A stretch of DNA of 13,610 bases. Source: Wenzhouxiangella sp. GTDB taxonomy: Bacteria; Pseudomonadota; Gammaproteobacteria; Xanthomonadales; Wenzhouxiangellaceae. A program made the translations under genes and the position numbers. The notes under the pieces are model-generated. The model was not told the origin of the DNA. It ran no database searches and was given only the letters and a program-made list of their open reading frames with translations. Every line of letters starts with the position of its first letter. Position 1 is the stretch's first letter. Positions 1-8,223 of the stretch are shown piece by piece. The DNA is taken from contig SKZJ01000132.1 in assembly GCA_007127425.1 (NCBI GenBank), positions 1 to 13,610 of the forward strand, in the 5' to 3' direction.

Positions 1-736
1 CAAAGACGTGGCGTGCCTCATCACCGACGCTGACCGTGGTTCGCAGCGGCGCATGCAGCAATTCGCCGGCCGCCATGATGGCCAGCTCATCACCGGGCTG
101 AACGAAACGGTAGTAGTTCAGCGGAGCTCGGGCGACGACCTCGAGATTGTCGGGATTGACCATGCGGACCACGCGCGTGCCGATGGCCACACGCTCGCCG
201 GCCTGGGCGACGCGTTCGGCTATTACTCCCGGGAACGGTGCGGTGATGCGGGTGCGTTCGATCTGGTCCTCGATCTGGTCGAGCCGGGCCCGCACCACGG
301 CCAGGTCGCTGGCGGCGATGTCACGCTCGGACAGGGTCTGATCGATCTGGCTGGCGGCGGCCAGGTTGGTTTCGGCCAGTCGCTCGAAGCGGCGCAATTC
401 GGCCTCGAGAAACTTGAGGCGTGCCTCGGCACGGGTGATTTCCGACTCGAGTTCGCGTGCACGCAAAGACAGCGTGGTGTCCTCGATGCGCGCGACCACG
501 TCACCGGCCTCCACCCGGCTGCCGATATCGGCGACCTCGATCAGGCGTCCCTCGACCTCCGCGGACAGGAAGGCGTCTGAACGCGACACCACCGTGCCGG
601 CCACCTGCATGGTCGGCGCCATGGTGGTCAGGCGTGCTTCGCTCAGGTCCACCGGCGGCGTGCCCCCGAACTGGGCCATGGCCGCGGCCGGCAACAACAG
701 CGCCGTGGCAATCATCATGCGTAAAACAGTATTCAT
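1..736 (-). CDS. RND efflux periplasmic adaptor (membrane fusion protein), partial
   Basis: This is the N-terminal 245 residues of a HlyD/AcrA-type adaptor; the 3' end lies beyond the left edge. Such proteins bridge an inner-membrane RND pump to an outer-membrane channel. The sequence shows a signal peptide (MNTVLRMM, a hydrophobic run, then AAAMA-QF near residue 21). A barrel-sandwich (lipoyl-like) half follows at about 55-88 (EVEGRLIEV, then GSRVEAGDVVARI), then a charged alpha-helical hairpin at about 90-162. The second lipoyl half is at about 163-192 (ITAPFPGVIAERV, GERVAIGT), and a beta-barrel starts near 195. The ATG at 736 has a GAGGAAG ribosome-binding site that includes the permease stop codon, so the two genes are probably translationally coupled. 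The gap is 11 bases. The substrate cannot be told. The family call is firm; assignment to a particular named pump is not possible. Confidence 0.93.
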   Translation of the reverse strand, partial: MNTVLRMMIATALLLPAAAMAQFGGTPPVDLSEARLTTMAPTMQVAGTVVSRSDAFLSAEVEGRLIEVADIGSRVEAGDVVARIEDTTLSLRARELESEITRAEARLKFLEAELRRFERLAETNLAAASQIDQTLSERDIAASDLAVVRARLDQIEDQIERTRITAPFPGVIAERVAQAGERVAIGTRVVRMVNPDNLEVVARAPLNYYRFVQPGDELAIMAAGELLHAPLRTTVSVGDEARHVF

Positions 737-747
737 CGATAACTTCC

Positions 748-3700
748 TCATGCCGGCACGACCTCGCCTTCGGTCGCCGGCTGTTTTTCCTCGTTGACCC
801 TGAGCAGGCTGGGCAACAGGATCAGTGTGAACAGGGTGCTGACGGCCATGCCGCCAACAATGACCGCGGCCAGACCACGGTAGAGTTCGGTGCCCGCACC
901 GGGCATCAGCAGCAAGGGCATCATGCCGAAGAGGCTGGTGGTGGTACTCATCAGGATCGGTCTCAGCCTCAGCCGCACCGCGGTTTCCACCGCCTCGCGC
1001 CGGCCCAGGCCTTCACGTTCGCCATCGCGTGCGCGATAAACCAGCAGAATCGCGTTATTGACCACCAGGCCGAGCAGGATGACGAAACCGATCATGGTCA
1101 GCATGTCCATCGCCTGCCCCGTGATCCAGCCGGTCAGGCGCAGGGCGACGATGCCGCCGACGGTGGCCATCGGGATGGTCATCAGGACCAGCACCGAGTC
1201 TCGGAACGAACGGAACAGCGCCGAGATCAGCAGGTAGAGAATGACGATGGCCAGCAGGAAGCTGCCGCCCAGGTTCCTGAGCGTCTCACCCAGCGCCTCG
1301 GCGGTGCCGCGGTAGGTGATCACGCCGTCGGGCGGCAGCACCTCGCGCAGGGCCGGCTCGACTTGCTGTTGCAAGGTCTCGATAGCCGTTTCCATGGGCA
1401 TGCCGGACGGCGGCGTGACCTGAAGAGTCATGGTGCGTCGGCGATCGACACGGCGGATCTGGTTGGGGCCGGCCGTGCGCTCGAGCGTCGTCAGCTCGCC
1501 CAGCGTGGCCATCCGTCCCGATGGCGTAGACAGCGGCATGGCCATCAGTTCCTCCGGGGTGAGCCACTCCTCGCCGCGCAGGATCACGTCGAGTCGACGA
1601 TCACCGTCGAAATAGTCCCCCAGGAACGCTCCGTTGCCCAGCGCCCGGATCAGGGTGGCCACATCCCCGCGCGTCCATCCCAGTTCGGCAATGCGGCGAT
1701 CATCGGGGCGCAGCCTCAGTTCCGGTTCGGCCAGTTCCAGGCCCGGCTGCGGCCGGACGGTGGCACCGGGCAGCATACGCTGAATCAAGTCGAACCCGAC
1801 CTGACCGGCTTCGAGCAGATCCTCGAAGTCGGCCGCCTGCAGATTGACGTCGATGCTGCGGCTGCCGCGGCCACCGAAGATCGGTGAGCGATTGGCGCGG
1901 CCGAAAGTGTCGGGAAATCCGGTGAGGACCTCGTTATTGACGACTTCCATCATGCGGTCGACGTCACGCGGATTCTCCGCACGCATGCCCATGAACGCCC
2001 CCGTGCCGAAAAAGCCGACAAAGGTATTGGCGATTTTCGGCTCCTTCTCACCATCAACGTAGGGCTGGAGCCGCTCGTTGATCGGATTGATCAACTCGCG
2101 CTCGGCCGTGTCCGGCCCCATGCCCGAAGGCGTTTGCAGGAAACCGAAAACGAAATTGCGCTGCCCCTCGGGCAGGTAGTCGGCCGGTGGAATCAGCAAT
2201 GCACCGATCAACAGCGGTATCAGGGTGAGGCCGCCGATCCAGCTCCAGCGCTGGCGCGGGGTATCGGTCAGGCTCATGATGCGATCCGTGATGGCCTGCC
2301 ACCAGTTGCCGTGACGATCACTCAGTTCGGCATCGCCGAGCAGACGGTAACTGGCCGCCGGCAGGACAATGATGGCCACCAGCAGCGAGCAAACGATGGC
2401 CGCCGAGATGACGACAGCCAGGTCGGCGAACAACTGGCCGGCCTCGTCCTGCAGAAAGATCACCGGGACGAAAATCGCGACGGTGGTCGCGGTAGAGGCC
2501 AGCAACGCGCCCCACACCTGACCCGCCCCGCGGTCGGCGGCCTCCAGGGGGGCACGCCCCATCTCGCGCTGACGCACGATATTCTCGAGCACGACGATGG
2601 CGGCATCGAGCACCATGCCCGTGGCGAAGGCCAGGCCGGCCAGCGAAATGACGTTGAGGGTGCGGTCGGCACCGTCGAGCACCAGGAAGGCGAAGCACAG
2701 GCACAGGGGAATGGCCAGCGCCACCATCAGGGTAGCCCGCAGCCGGCGGAAGAACCACCACAGCACCAGGATGGCCAGGCTCATGCCCAGCAGCAGGTTC
2801 GCAGCCACCATGGCGACCGACTGCCGGATGTAAATGGTGTCGTCGGAAACCTGAACGTAGTACAGGCCGGCCGGCTCGAGGTGTGTTTCATTGAGCTCGG
2901 CCATGGTCGCCTGGACATCGGCCATGACCTCAAGCACGTTGACGCCAGGCTCGGAGATGATATTCATCGAGATCGACGGCCCGCCGTTCTGGGTCATCAT
3001 GCCGGTGGCATCGCGCATGGTGCGCTCGATGGTGGCGACGTCGCCCAGGAAGACGGGCCGGCCCTCACGCCACTCCAGCACCAGGTTTTCCAGGTCGGAA
3101 ATCTCGTACTGGCCGACGAAACGCAGGGTGTACTGACGCCGACCGATCTCACGGAAGCCGCCGGTCACATCGTTATTCTGCCCCAGCGCCGCCCCGACGC
3201 GGGTCAGGTCGACACCGATGGAGGCCGCCCGGTAAGGGTCGAAGGTGATTCTGACTTCGTAGGGCCGACCGCCGCGCGGATTGGCCGAAGAGACGCCCGG
3301 AATCCTCTCCAGCCGTTCCTTGACCACTTCCTCCACCAGGTCATGGAATTCGATGATGGGGCGCTCGTTGTCCGGCAACGGTCGGATGGAGAACCAGGCA
3401 ATGGTGTCACCGAACTGGTCGGAGCCGACTCGCACGGTCGGTTCGTTGACGTCCGCGGGATAGCGCGGCACCTGGTTGAGACGGTTGATGACCTCGATCA
3501 GCGCCCGGTTGAGATCGGCGCCGACGCCGAACTCCAGGGTGATCGAGCCGCGGCCCTGGCTGGCCGTGGACGTCATGCGTTGCAGGCCCGGGACGTCGCG
3601 AAGCTGGTTTTCCTGCGGCTCGATGATTTCCGACTCGACCTCGGCCGGAGCGGCCGCGCGCCAACTGGTCGACACCGAAATGGTCGGGCGGTCGATATTG

Positions 3701-3813
3701 GGCGTCATCTGGATCGGCAGGCGTGACAGGCTCAGCAGCCCGAAAATGACCAGCAGGATGCAACCGACGGCCACGGCCACCGGATTGCTCAGTCCAAGTC
3801 GTGTCAGGGGCAA
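748..3813 (-). CDS. RND efflux permease (HAE1/AcrB-like family)
   Basis: This is an inner-membrane proton-driven exporter, complete, about 1021 residues from the chosen TTG, which is normal for AcrB-type pumps. The first membrane helix follows a short N-terminus (LTRLGLSNPVAVAVG) and the typical RLPIQMTPNID motif. Large periplasmic domains come after TM1 and TM7. Helix blocks lie near residues 350-510 and 870-1025, counted from the upstream ATG. TM4 carries GMVLDAAIVVLENI and TM10 carries LVVNNAILLV. At the AcrB Asp407-Asp408 pair only the first Asp is kept (D423, A424), and AcrB Lys940 aligns with N939. Start choice: TTG at 3813 has GGAG seven bases upstream and gives the N-terminus usual for the family. 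The frame is open to an ATG at 3873, which has no clear ribosome-binding site and adds 20 charged residues; that start remains possible. The adaptor gene follows directly. Substrate unknown. Confidence 0.94.
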   Translation of the reverse strand: MPLTRLGLSNPVAVAVGCILLVIFGLLSLSRLPIQMTPNIDRPTISVSTSWRAAAPAEVESEIIEPQENQLRDVPGLQRMTSTASQGRGSITLEFGVGADLNRALIEVINRLNQVPRYPADVNEPTVRVGSDQFGDTIAWFSIRPLPDNERPIIEFHDLVEEVVKERLERIPGVSSANPRGGRPYEVRITFDPYRAASIGVDLTRVGAALGQNNDVTGGFREIGRRQYTLRFVGQYEISDLENLVLEWREGRPVFLGDVATIERTMRDATGMMTQNGGPSISMNIISEPGVNVLEVMADVQATMAELNETHLEPAGLYYVQVSDDTIYIRQSVAMVAANLLLGMSLAILVLWWFFRRLRATLMVALAIPLCLCFAFLVLDGADRTLNVISLAGLAFATGMVLDAAIVVLENIVRQREMGRAPLEAADRGAGQVWGALLASTATTVAIFVPVIFLQDEAGQLFADLAVVISAAIVCSLLVAIIVLPAASYRLLGDAELSDRHGNWWQAITDRIMSLTDTPRQRWSWIGGLTLIPLLIGALLIPPADYLPEGQRNFVFGFLQTPSGMGPDTAERELINPINERLQPYVDGEKEPKIANTFVGFFGTGAFMGMRAENPRDVDRMMEVVNNEVLTGFPDTFGRANRSPIFGGRGSRSIDVNLQAADFEDLLEAGQVGFDLIQRMLPGATVRPQPGLELAEPELRLRPDDRRIAELGWTRGDVATLIRALGNGAFLGDYFDGDRRLDVILRGEEWLTPEELMAMPLSTPSGRMATLGELTTLERTAGPNQIRRVDRRRTMTLQVTPPSGMPMETAIETLQQQVEPALREVLPPDGVITYRGTAEALGETLRNLGGSFLLAIVILYLLISALFRSFRDSVLVLMTIPMATVGGIVALRLTGWITGQAMDMLTMIGFVILLGLVVNNAILLVYRARDGEREGLGRREAVETAVRLRLRPILMSTTTSLFGMMPLLLMPGAGTELYRGLAAVIVGGMAVSTLFTLILLPSLLRVNEEKQPATEGEVVPA

Positions 3814-3888
3814 GGCAGTTCTCCAGCGAAAAAGTCCCACGCGCGAGACAGCCTCGCGGCCTCTCGCAACCATTCATTGACAACGGTG

Positions 3889-3916
3889 AATGTAAATGGT
3901 GCCGGTGAATTTTCAG
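3889..3916 (-). promoter_or_regulatory. possible sigma-70 promoter for the RND operon
   Basis: Read on the minus strand, CTGAAA (3916-3911) and TACATT (3894-3889) are separated by 16 bases. Each matches the sigma-70 consensus at four of six positions. It lies in the short gap between cca and the permease. Transcription would start near 3882, nine bases before the ATG at 3873 but about 70 bases before the TTG at 3813 that carries the better ribosome-binding site. This is pattern matching by eye, and the operon could instead be read through from cca. Confidence 0.27.
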
Positions 3917-3917
3917 T

Positions 3918-5165
3918 TCACTTGCAAATCAGCGCGGCCACCTCACGGACGCGGGCCTCGTGCAGGGCCGCAGCAATGGCCGGCCCCTTCAGCCCCTGCT
4001 CGACGAAGGGGCGGGCGTTGACCGTCTCCGTTGCCGCCAGGGCACGTTGCAGGAATTCGGCTTGCGGGTAGGGTCTGTCCTCCAGTCCGCGGCGACCCCG
4101 CCAGTCGGCCTCGCAGGCCAGCAGGAACGGTTGCCAACGCTCGGGACGGCGGTACAGGTCGATGCGTTCGAACAACTTCACCAGCGTGCCGGGCTTCAAT
4201 TCCAGTGCGCGGTGGGCATGCAGGTGAAACTCGCCGACCAGCAACGCCAGGTCGCGACACTCGGACGGGACGCGCAGACGCTCGCACACCTCGCGAATCG
4301 GCGCCAACCCGGTTTTTTCATGGCCGATGTGCCGCGGCCATTGCTCGCGCGGCGTCAGCCCCTTGCCCAGGTCGTGAACCAGGCAGGCGAAGCGGGCAGC
4401 CAGGGGCGCATCCAGCACAGCGGCCTGTTCCATCACCATCAGTGTGTGGATGCCGGTATCGATCTCGGGATGATGGGCAGCCGCCTGCGGCACGCCGAAC
4501 AGGCGATCGACCTCCGGCAGGATGACCGCCAGCGCACCGGCCTCACGCAACACCTCCAGGAACCGTGACGGCCGAACTTCCATCAAGGCGCGCGCCATCT
4601 CCTGCCAGACCCGCTCGGGCACCAGGTGATCGACCTCGCCGTCGATCACCATTTCCCGGCACAACGTCCGGGTCTCATCAGCCACCCGGAAGTCAGGAAA
4701 CCGGGCAGCAAAGCGCGCCAGGCGCAGGATGCGCACCGGGTCCTCGCGAAAAGCCGGCGAGACATGACGAAGCACACGTTGCTCGACATCCCGCCGCCCA
4801 TCGAACGGATCAATCAGCTCCCCTTCGGACGAGCGGGCCATGGCATTGACGGTCAAGTCACGACGTGCCAGGTCGTCTTCCAGGGTGACATCGGGCCCGG
4901 TGTGGAACACGAAACCGTGGTAGCCGTGCCCGCTCTTGCGCTCGGTGCGCGCCAGCGCGTACTCCTCGCCGCTGTCGGGATGCAGAAACACCGGGAAATC
5001 GCGCCCGACGGGGCGAAAACCACGTGATTGCATCTCCTCGGGCGAGGCATCGACGACCACGTAGTCGGCGTCCTCGCTGTTACGCCCCATCAGTTCATCG
5101 CGTACCGTCCCGCCGACACGGTAGACCGCCAGCCCGTCTGCCGGATCGCATCTATTCCTTGTCAC
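3918..5165 (-). CDS. cca: CCA-adding tRNA nucleotidyltransferase (multifunctional Cca)
   Basis: Adds or repairs the 3'-terminal CCA of tRNAs from CTP and ATP in the cytoplasm. The 415 residues compare well with about 412 for E. coli Cca. The class II nucleotidyltransferase head shows VGGTVRDEL (17-25), the metal-binding D32/D34 pair in [18 protein letters not shown] (101-110) with the RRD motif, and [16 protein letters not shown] (140-155). A C-terminal HD domain has HTLMVM and [10 protein letters not shown], with the HD pair at 264-265; in E. coli this domain gives phosphodiesterase and phosphatase activity. The chosen start is GTG at 5165, preceded by AGG six bases away. It overlaps the last 14 bases of the SDR gene upstream, which suggests coupled translation. 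The frame stays open to 5384, but that extra stretch lies inside the SDR gene and does not resemble Cca. An ATG at 5151 is in another frame. Function is firm; the exact start is less so. Confidence 0.95.
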   Translation of the reverse strand: MTRNRCDPADGLAVYRVGGTVRDELMGRNSEDADYVVVDASPEEMQSRGFRPVGRDFPVFLHPDSGEEYALARTERKSGHGYHGFVFHTGPDVTLEDDLARRDLTVNAMARSSEGELIDPFDGRRDVEQRVLRHVSPAFREDPVRILRLARFAARFPDFRVADETRTLCREMVIDGEVDHLVPERVWQEMARALMEVRPSRFLEVLREAGALAVILPEVDRLFGVPQAAAHHPEIDTGIHTLMVMEQAAVLDAPLAARFACLVHDLGKGLTPREQWPRHIGHEKTGLAPIREVCERLRVPSECRDLALLVGEFHLHAHRALELKPGTLVKLFERIDLYRRPERWQPFLLACEADWRGRRGLEDRPYPQAEFLQRALAATETVNARPFVEQGLKGPAIAAALHEARVREVAALICK

Positions 5166-6111
5166 GCCGCGCCTGCCGTCGGTAGCGCTGGTAACGCTGC
5201 TGCCGGGTGCGGTCGCCAAGCCACGTCGGCGCCAGATCCGACATGGCCCAGGGCTCAATACCCAGTTCACCGAATGCATTCTCCGCGCACACGCTATCGA
5301 GCAGAAGCGACTTGTAGTTATCCGATGAAAACGGTTTGCCCGGCACAATGTCGAAGGCCAGTCCCTGCATGCGTCCAAGGGCATCAGGCAATCCGACCAC
5401 CGCGCGCTTCAGACCAAGCTGATCGCGCAGCCAGCGGACCAGATCGATCAGCGCCCATTCTTCGCCGCCGCATAGCTCGTGGGTCTTGCCGAAGCTCTCG
5501 CGACGCTCAAGCACGCGTGCGAAGGCCTCGACCACGTCACCGACGTAGACCGGGGCGAAGCGCGCCCGGGGACGCGCCAGCGGCAGCACCGGCGCGATCT
5601 TGAGCAGGCTGGCGAAGCGATTGAGAAAGCTGTCGTCGGGACCGAAAATGGTTGAAGGTCGCATGACGGTCGTGTCGAGCGTGCCCTGCCGAAAGACCTC
5701 GTCAACCATGTTCTCGGCCTCACCCCGGGTCTTGAGGTATTGGCTTTCACCCTGCCCGGCGTTGAGCGCGCTCATGTGGATGAACCGGCGGGTGCCGGTG
5801 CGCACACAGGTGTTGATCAATGTCTCGACCAATTCGACATGGGCCCGTCGGAACCCCTTGCCGCCACCGGCAATGCGCTCGTTGAGAATACCCACCAGGT
5901 TGATGGCCGCATCGTGCCCGTCCATCTGTCGTGCCAACTCTTCGCTGTCGTAGGGATCGAACTGGCGAATGGTCACACCGGGCACGACGCCCAGGTGACG
6001 ACAGCCCGGTGCGTAACGCGTGGCGATGGTGAGTTTGTGCCCGTCCTGGCTCAGACGTCGAGCCAGGTGACCTCCGACGAAGCCCGAACCACCCAGAATC
6101 AGGATTTTCAT
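5152..6111 (-). CDS. NAD(P)-binding SDR protein, complex I NDUFA9-like
   Basis: An atypical short-chain dehydrogenase/epimerase-fold protein of 319 residues, resembling bacterial relatives of the mitochondrial complex I accessory subunit NDUFA9. The Rossmann dinucleotide motif GGSGFVGGH is at 7-15, followed by NLVGIL (71-76), MSALNA (113-118) and MRPSTIFGP (150-158), a pattern typical of this subgroup. The place of the usual catalytic YxxxK reads Y125-L-K-T-R129, so the Lys is replaced by Arg and ordinary SDR catalysis is doubtful. The basic C-terminal tail (about 300-319, rich in R and Q) is poorly conserved-looking. The ATG at 6111 has GGAG six bases upstream. It lies 78 bases after slt and overlaps the cca start by 14 bases, so all three may share a transcript. 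The family has no settled bacterial function; roles in quinone or complex I biology are suggestions only. Confidence 0.87.
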   Translation of the reverse strand: MKILILGGSGFVGGHLARRLSQDGHKLTIATRYAPGCRHLGVVPGVTIRQFDPYDSEELARQMDGHDAAINLVGILNERIAGGGKGFRRAHVELVETLINTCVRTGTRRFIHMSALNAGQGESQYLKTRGEAENMVDEVFRQGTLDTTVMRPSTIFGPDDSFLNRFASLLKIAPVLPLARPRARFAPVYVGDVVEAFARVLERRESFGKTHELCGGEEWALIDLVRWLRDQLGLKRAVVGLPDALGRMQGLAFDIVPGKPFSSDNYKSLLLDSVCAENAFGELGIEPWAMSDLAPTWLGDRTRQQRYQRYRRQARRDKE

Positions 6112-6189
6112 CGACTTCTCCCGAACAGCGAGTAACCAGGACGCATTCTACCCAATGCAGTCGGTCGCCCGCGCCTGCACGTTCACAGA

Positions 6190-8163
6190 CTACTCGGGAC
6201 AGGAAAAGCCACTGCCGTTGCGGTTACCGGCAAGCGCATGGCGCGCCAGTACCGACGGCGGCTCGTCGAACTGCCACTCGTAAATGGTCGCAAAAGCGAG
6301 CACGCGCGGCACGTAATCTCGCGTTTCGTAAAACGGCAGGGTTTCCATCCACACGTCCGGATCGGTATGCGGCCGGGTGTCCATCCAGCGCGCCACGGCA
6401 TTGATGCCGGCATTGTAGGCTGCCGCCACCCGGACCCAGTCGCCGTCATAGCGCGCTTGCAGTTCCGCCAGGTGAGCGATGCCCAGCGGCAAATTGACCT
6501 CCGGCGTCATCAAGTCGGTGCTGCCGTTGTAAGGCAGGGTGTTGCGCCGGGCCACCGCCTGGGCCGTGGTCGGCATCAATTGCAGCAGACCGCGTGCGCC
6601 GGCCGGTGACAGCGCATCGGCCTGCATGGCCGATTCGGCCCGCATCAGCCCGTAAACCAGGGCCGGATCGACTCCGTACTGCCGGCTCAGGGCCACCACC
6701 CGACCCTTTTCCGCCATCGGGAACCGCCACGGATAAGCGCGGCGATTGCCGGCGCCGTTGAGTGCCGCGATGGACCGATCATGCCAGCCGTTCGCGGCCG
6801 CCAGCAGGGCGGCCTGCTCGAGCTCTGCCCTGCTCAGGCGTCGGCTCACACTAATCCAGGTCTGCCTGGCATGGCTGTTGAGACCGACGTGAAACAGCTC
6901 CACCGACCGCTCGAACTCCGCGTCGCGCAGCAGCCGTCGTTGAACGGCGGCATCGGCCACGATCTCCTCGTTACACAGCGCCAACTGCTGATCCAGCTTC
7001 AGCGCAGCCAGGAAACCATAGTAATGGGGTTCGGCCGACAGGGTACCGAACGCAATCAGGGCCTCGGGACGATTCATCGCCGACAGGGCGCGACCGCGCC
7101 AGTAGCGCCACCGCGACTGGGCCTGCTCACTGGCCGCCATCGCCTGAATACTCTCGAGCACATCGGGCCAGCGATCATGCGCCATGGCCACGCGGGCTCG
7201 CCACTCAAGGATCTGCTGGTCACGCACCCCGGATGGCAGGGCATCGATCGCGGCGATGGCCTCCTCCTCCAGCGCGACCGCCTGGAACAACGCCAGTTCA
7301 CGTTCGATGCGATGGCGCTCGGCGTCGCTCCAGGCAAAATGCGGTGCCAGAGCGTTCCAGTGCTGGCGGGCCCGTTCCTGTTCGCTGCGGGCAAGGCGGC
7401 GGACACCGATACTGACCAGGCTGCGGGAATAGTCGTGATCCTGCCACTGCCGCGCGCGTCGCAGCGTGGTGCCGGGTTGGGCGCGCATGCTCAGCCAGTG
7501 GTCGGCCCAGTCGCGCTGATCGCTCATCAGGTAGCGCCGCAGGTAGCGCGCCAGGCCGTCCTCGCCGGCGGCTACCGCCATCTCGAAACGCTGCCACGCC
7601 AGCACGTGGGAAGGGTTGCCCTGGCGTCGCCACCAGGCAAACGGGCGGTCACAGGCGTCGTGCTGAGAACGGCCGACCAGCCACAAACGTTCAATTTCCT
7701 CGGCCAGGCCGTCATGATCGTTCTGCTCGATACGAGCCCGGGCAAGGTGGCAACGGACCTCGGTGTCGGAATGGTCACGGGCGTGACGCAACAGCGCCTC
7801 CCACTCTCCGCGTTGCCCCAGTGAACGCAGCCAGACCGTTTCCAGAGTACCGGCGAATGACCAGTTCCGGTGGCGCGCCAGGAACTGCTCCATGACCACC
7901 TCGGGCACGGAATCGACACGCTGGCGCAACAGTTCGAATTCGAGATACGGGGTGAGCGGATAATCCGGCAACGCGGCGACAGCCAGCATCATGCCGGACT
8001 GGTCTCCACGCCTTGCCGCCGTCCAGCCCTGGCGGAAGGTTTCGCGCTCAGCCTCGCGATTCACTACCGTGGTCTTCGAGTAATCGGAATAAACCGGTAT
8101 ACCGAACATGACCAGCATGCCCAGCAACACGATCAGCCCGGCTGGCAACCGCCTTGCTTTCAT
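6190..8163 (-). CDS. slt: soluble lytic murein transglycosylase (Slt family, GH23)
   Basis: A periplasmic enzyme that cleaves the MurNAc-GlcNAc bond of peptidoglycan non-hydrolytically, leaving 1,6-anhydromuramyl ends. The 657 residues are close to E. coli Slt70. An N-terminal hydrophobic segment (about 8-25) is a signal peptide or membrane anchor; I see no clean AxA cleavage site. A long alpha-superhelical region (about 40-430, many W, R and E helical repeats) forms the doughnut-shaped U and linker domains. The C-terminal catalytic domain has GLMRAESAM with catalytic Glu510 and Ser511. After it come SPAGARGLLQLMP (519-531), the NLPLGIAHLAEL block (557-568) and AAYNAGINAVARW (580-592), the motifs of family 1A transglycosylases. 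The ATG at 8163 has GGAG ten bases upstream, rather far. It heads a minus-strand run with the SDR and cca genes and is divergent from the TSUP gene. The family is firm. Confidence 0.94.
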   Translation of the reverse strand: MKARRLPAGLIVLLGMLVMFGIPVYSDYSKTTVVNREAERETFRQGWTAARRGDQSGMMLAVAALPDYPLTPYLEFELLRQRVDSVPEVVMEQFLARHRNWSFAGTLETVWLRSLGQRGEWEALLRHARDHSDTEVRCHLARARIEQNDHDGLAEEIERLWLVGRSQHDACDRPFAWWRRQGNPSHVLAWQRFEMAVAAGEDGLARYLRRYLMSDQRDWADHWLSMRAQPGTTLRRARQWQDHDYSRSLVSIGVRRLARSEQERARQHWNALAPHFAWSDAERHRIERELALFQAVALEEEAIAAIDALPSGVRDQQILEWRARVAMAHDRWPDVLESIQAMAASEQAQSRWRYWRGRALSAMNRPEALIAFGTLSAEPHYYGFLAALKLDQQLALCNEEIVADAAVQRRLLRDAEFERSVELFHVGLNSHARQTWISVSRRLSRAELEQAALLAAANGWHDRSIAALNGAGNRRAYPWRFPMAEKGRVVALSRQYGVDPALVYGLMRAESAMQADALSPAGARGLLQLMPTTAQAVARRNTLPYNGSTDLMTPEVNLPLGIAHLAELQARYDGDWVRVAAAYNAGINAVARWMDTRPHTDPDVWMETLPFYETRDYVPRVLAFATIYEWQFDEPPSVLARHALAGNRNGSGFSCPE

Positions 8164-8223
8164 GGCTTCAACACTCCAAACTGCCCCCCGGCAACTCCGC
8201 CTTTAGCGGCGATCTGTCCATTT

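Noticed and set aside
457..1887. 476-codon open frame on the plus strand, antisense to the RND permease and adaptor
   Set aside because: Its translation is rich in Gln, His, Arg and Pro with no domain pattern, as expected for the complement of a GC-rich gene; the minus strand encodes clear RND motifs over the same bases.
2134..3726. 530-codon open frame on the plus strand within the permease
   Set aside because: Low-complexity composition and no recognisable motif; the permease frame on the other strand is convincing along its whole length.
3905..3921. Short inverted repeat (GTGAA/TTCAC, loop of seven) at the end of cca
   Set aside because: Only five AT-rich pairs and no U-run on either strand, so not a credible terminator.
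5166..5384. Upstream extension of the cca frame
   Set aside because: It lies wholly inside the SDR gene in another frame, and its sequence does not resemble Cca, which starts shortly before the VGG motif.
6145..6150. TAGAAT on the minus strand as a -10 box for the SDR gene
   Set aside because: No matching -35 box or extended -10 TG is present at the right distance; a single hexamer is too weak to call.
6781..7824. 347-codon open frame on the plus strand, antisense to slt
   Set aside because: No family signature and no ribosome-binding site, whereas the slt frame shows the complete transglycosylase domain.
7870..8223. Upstream extension of the TSUP frame
   Set aside because: The extension is antisense to slt, polar and without membrane helices; the family N-terminus begins at the GTG at 8224.
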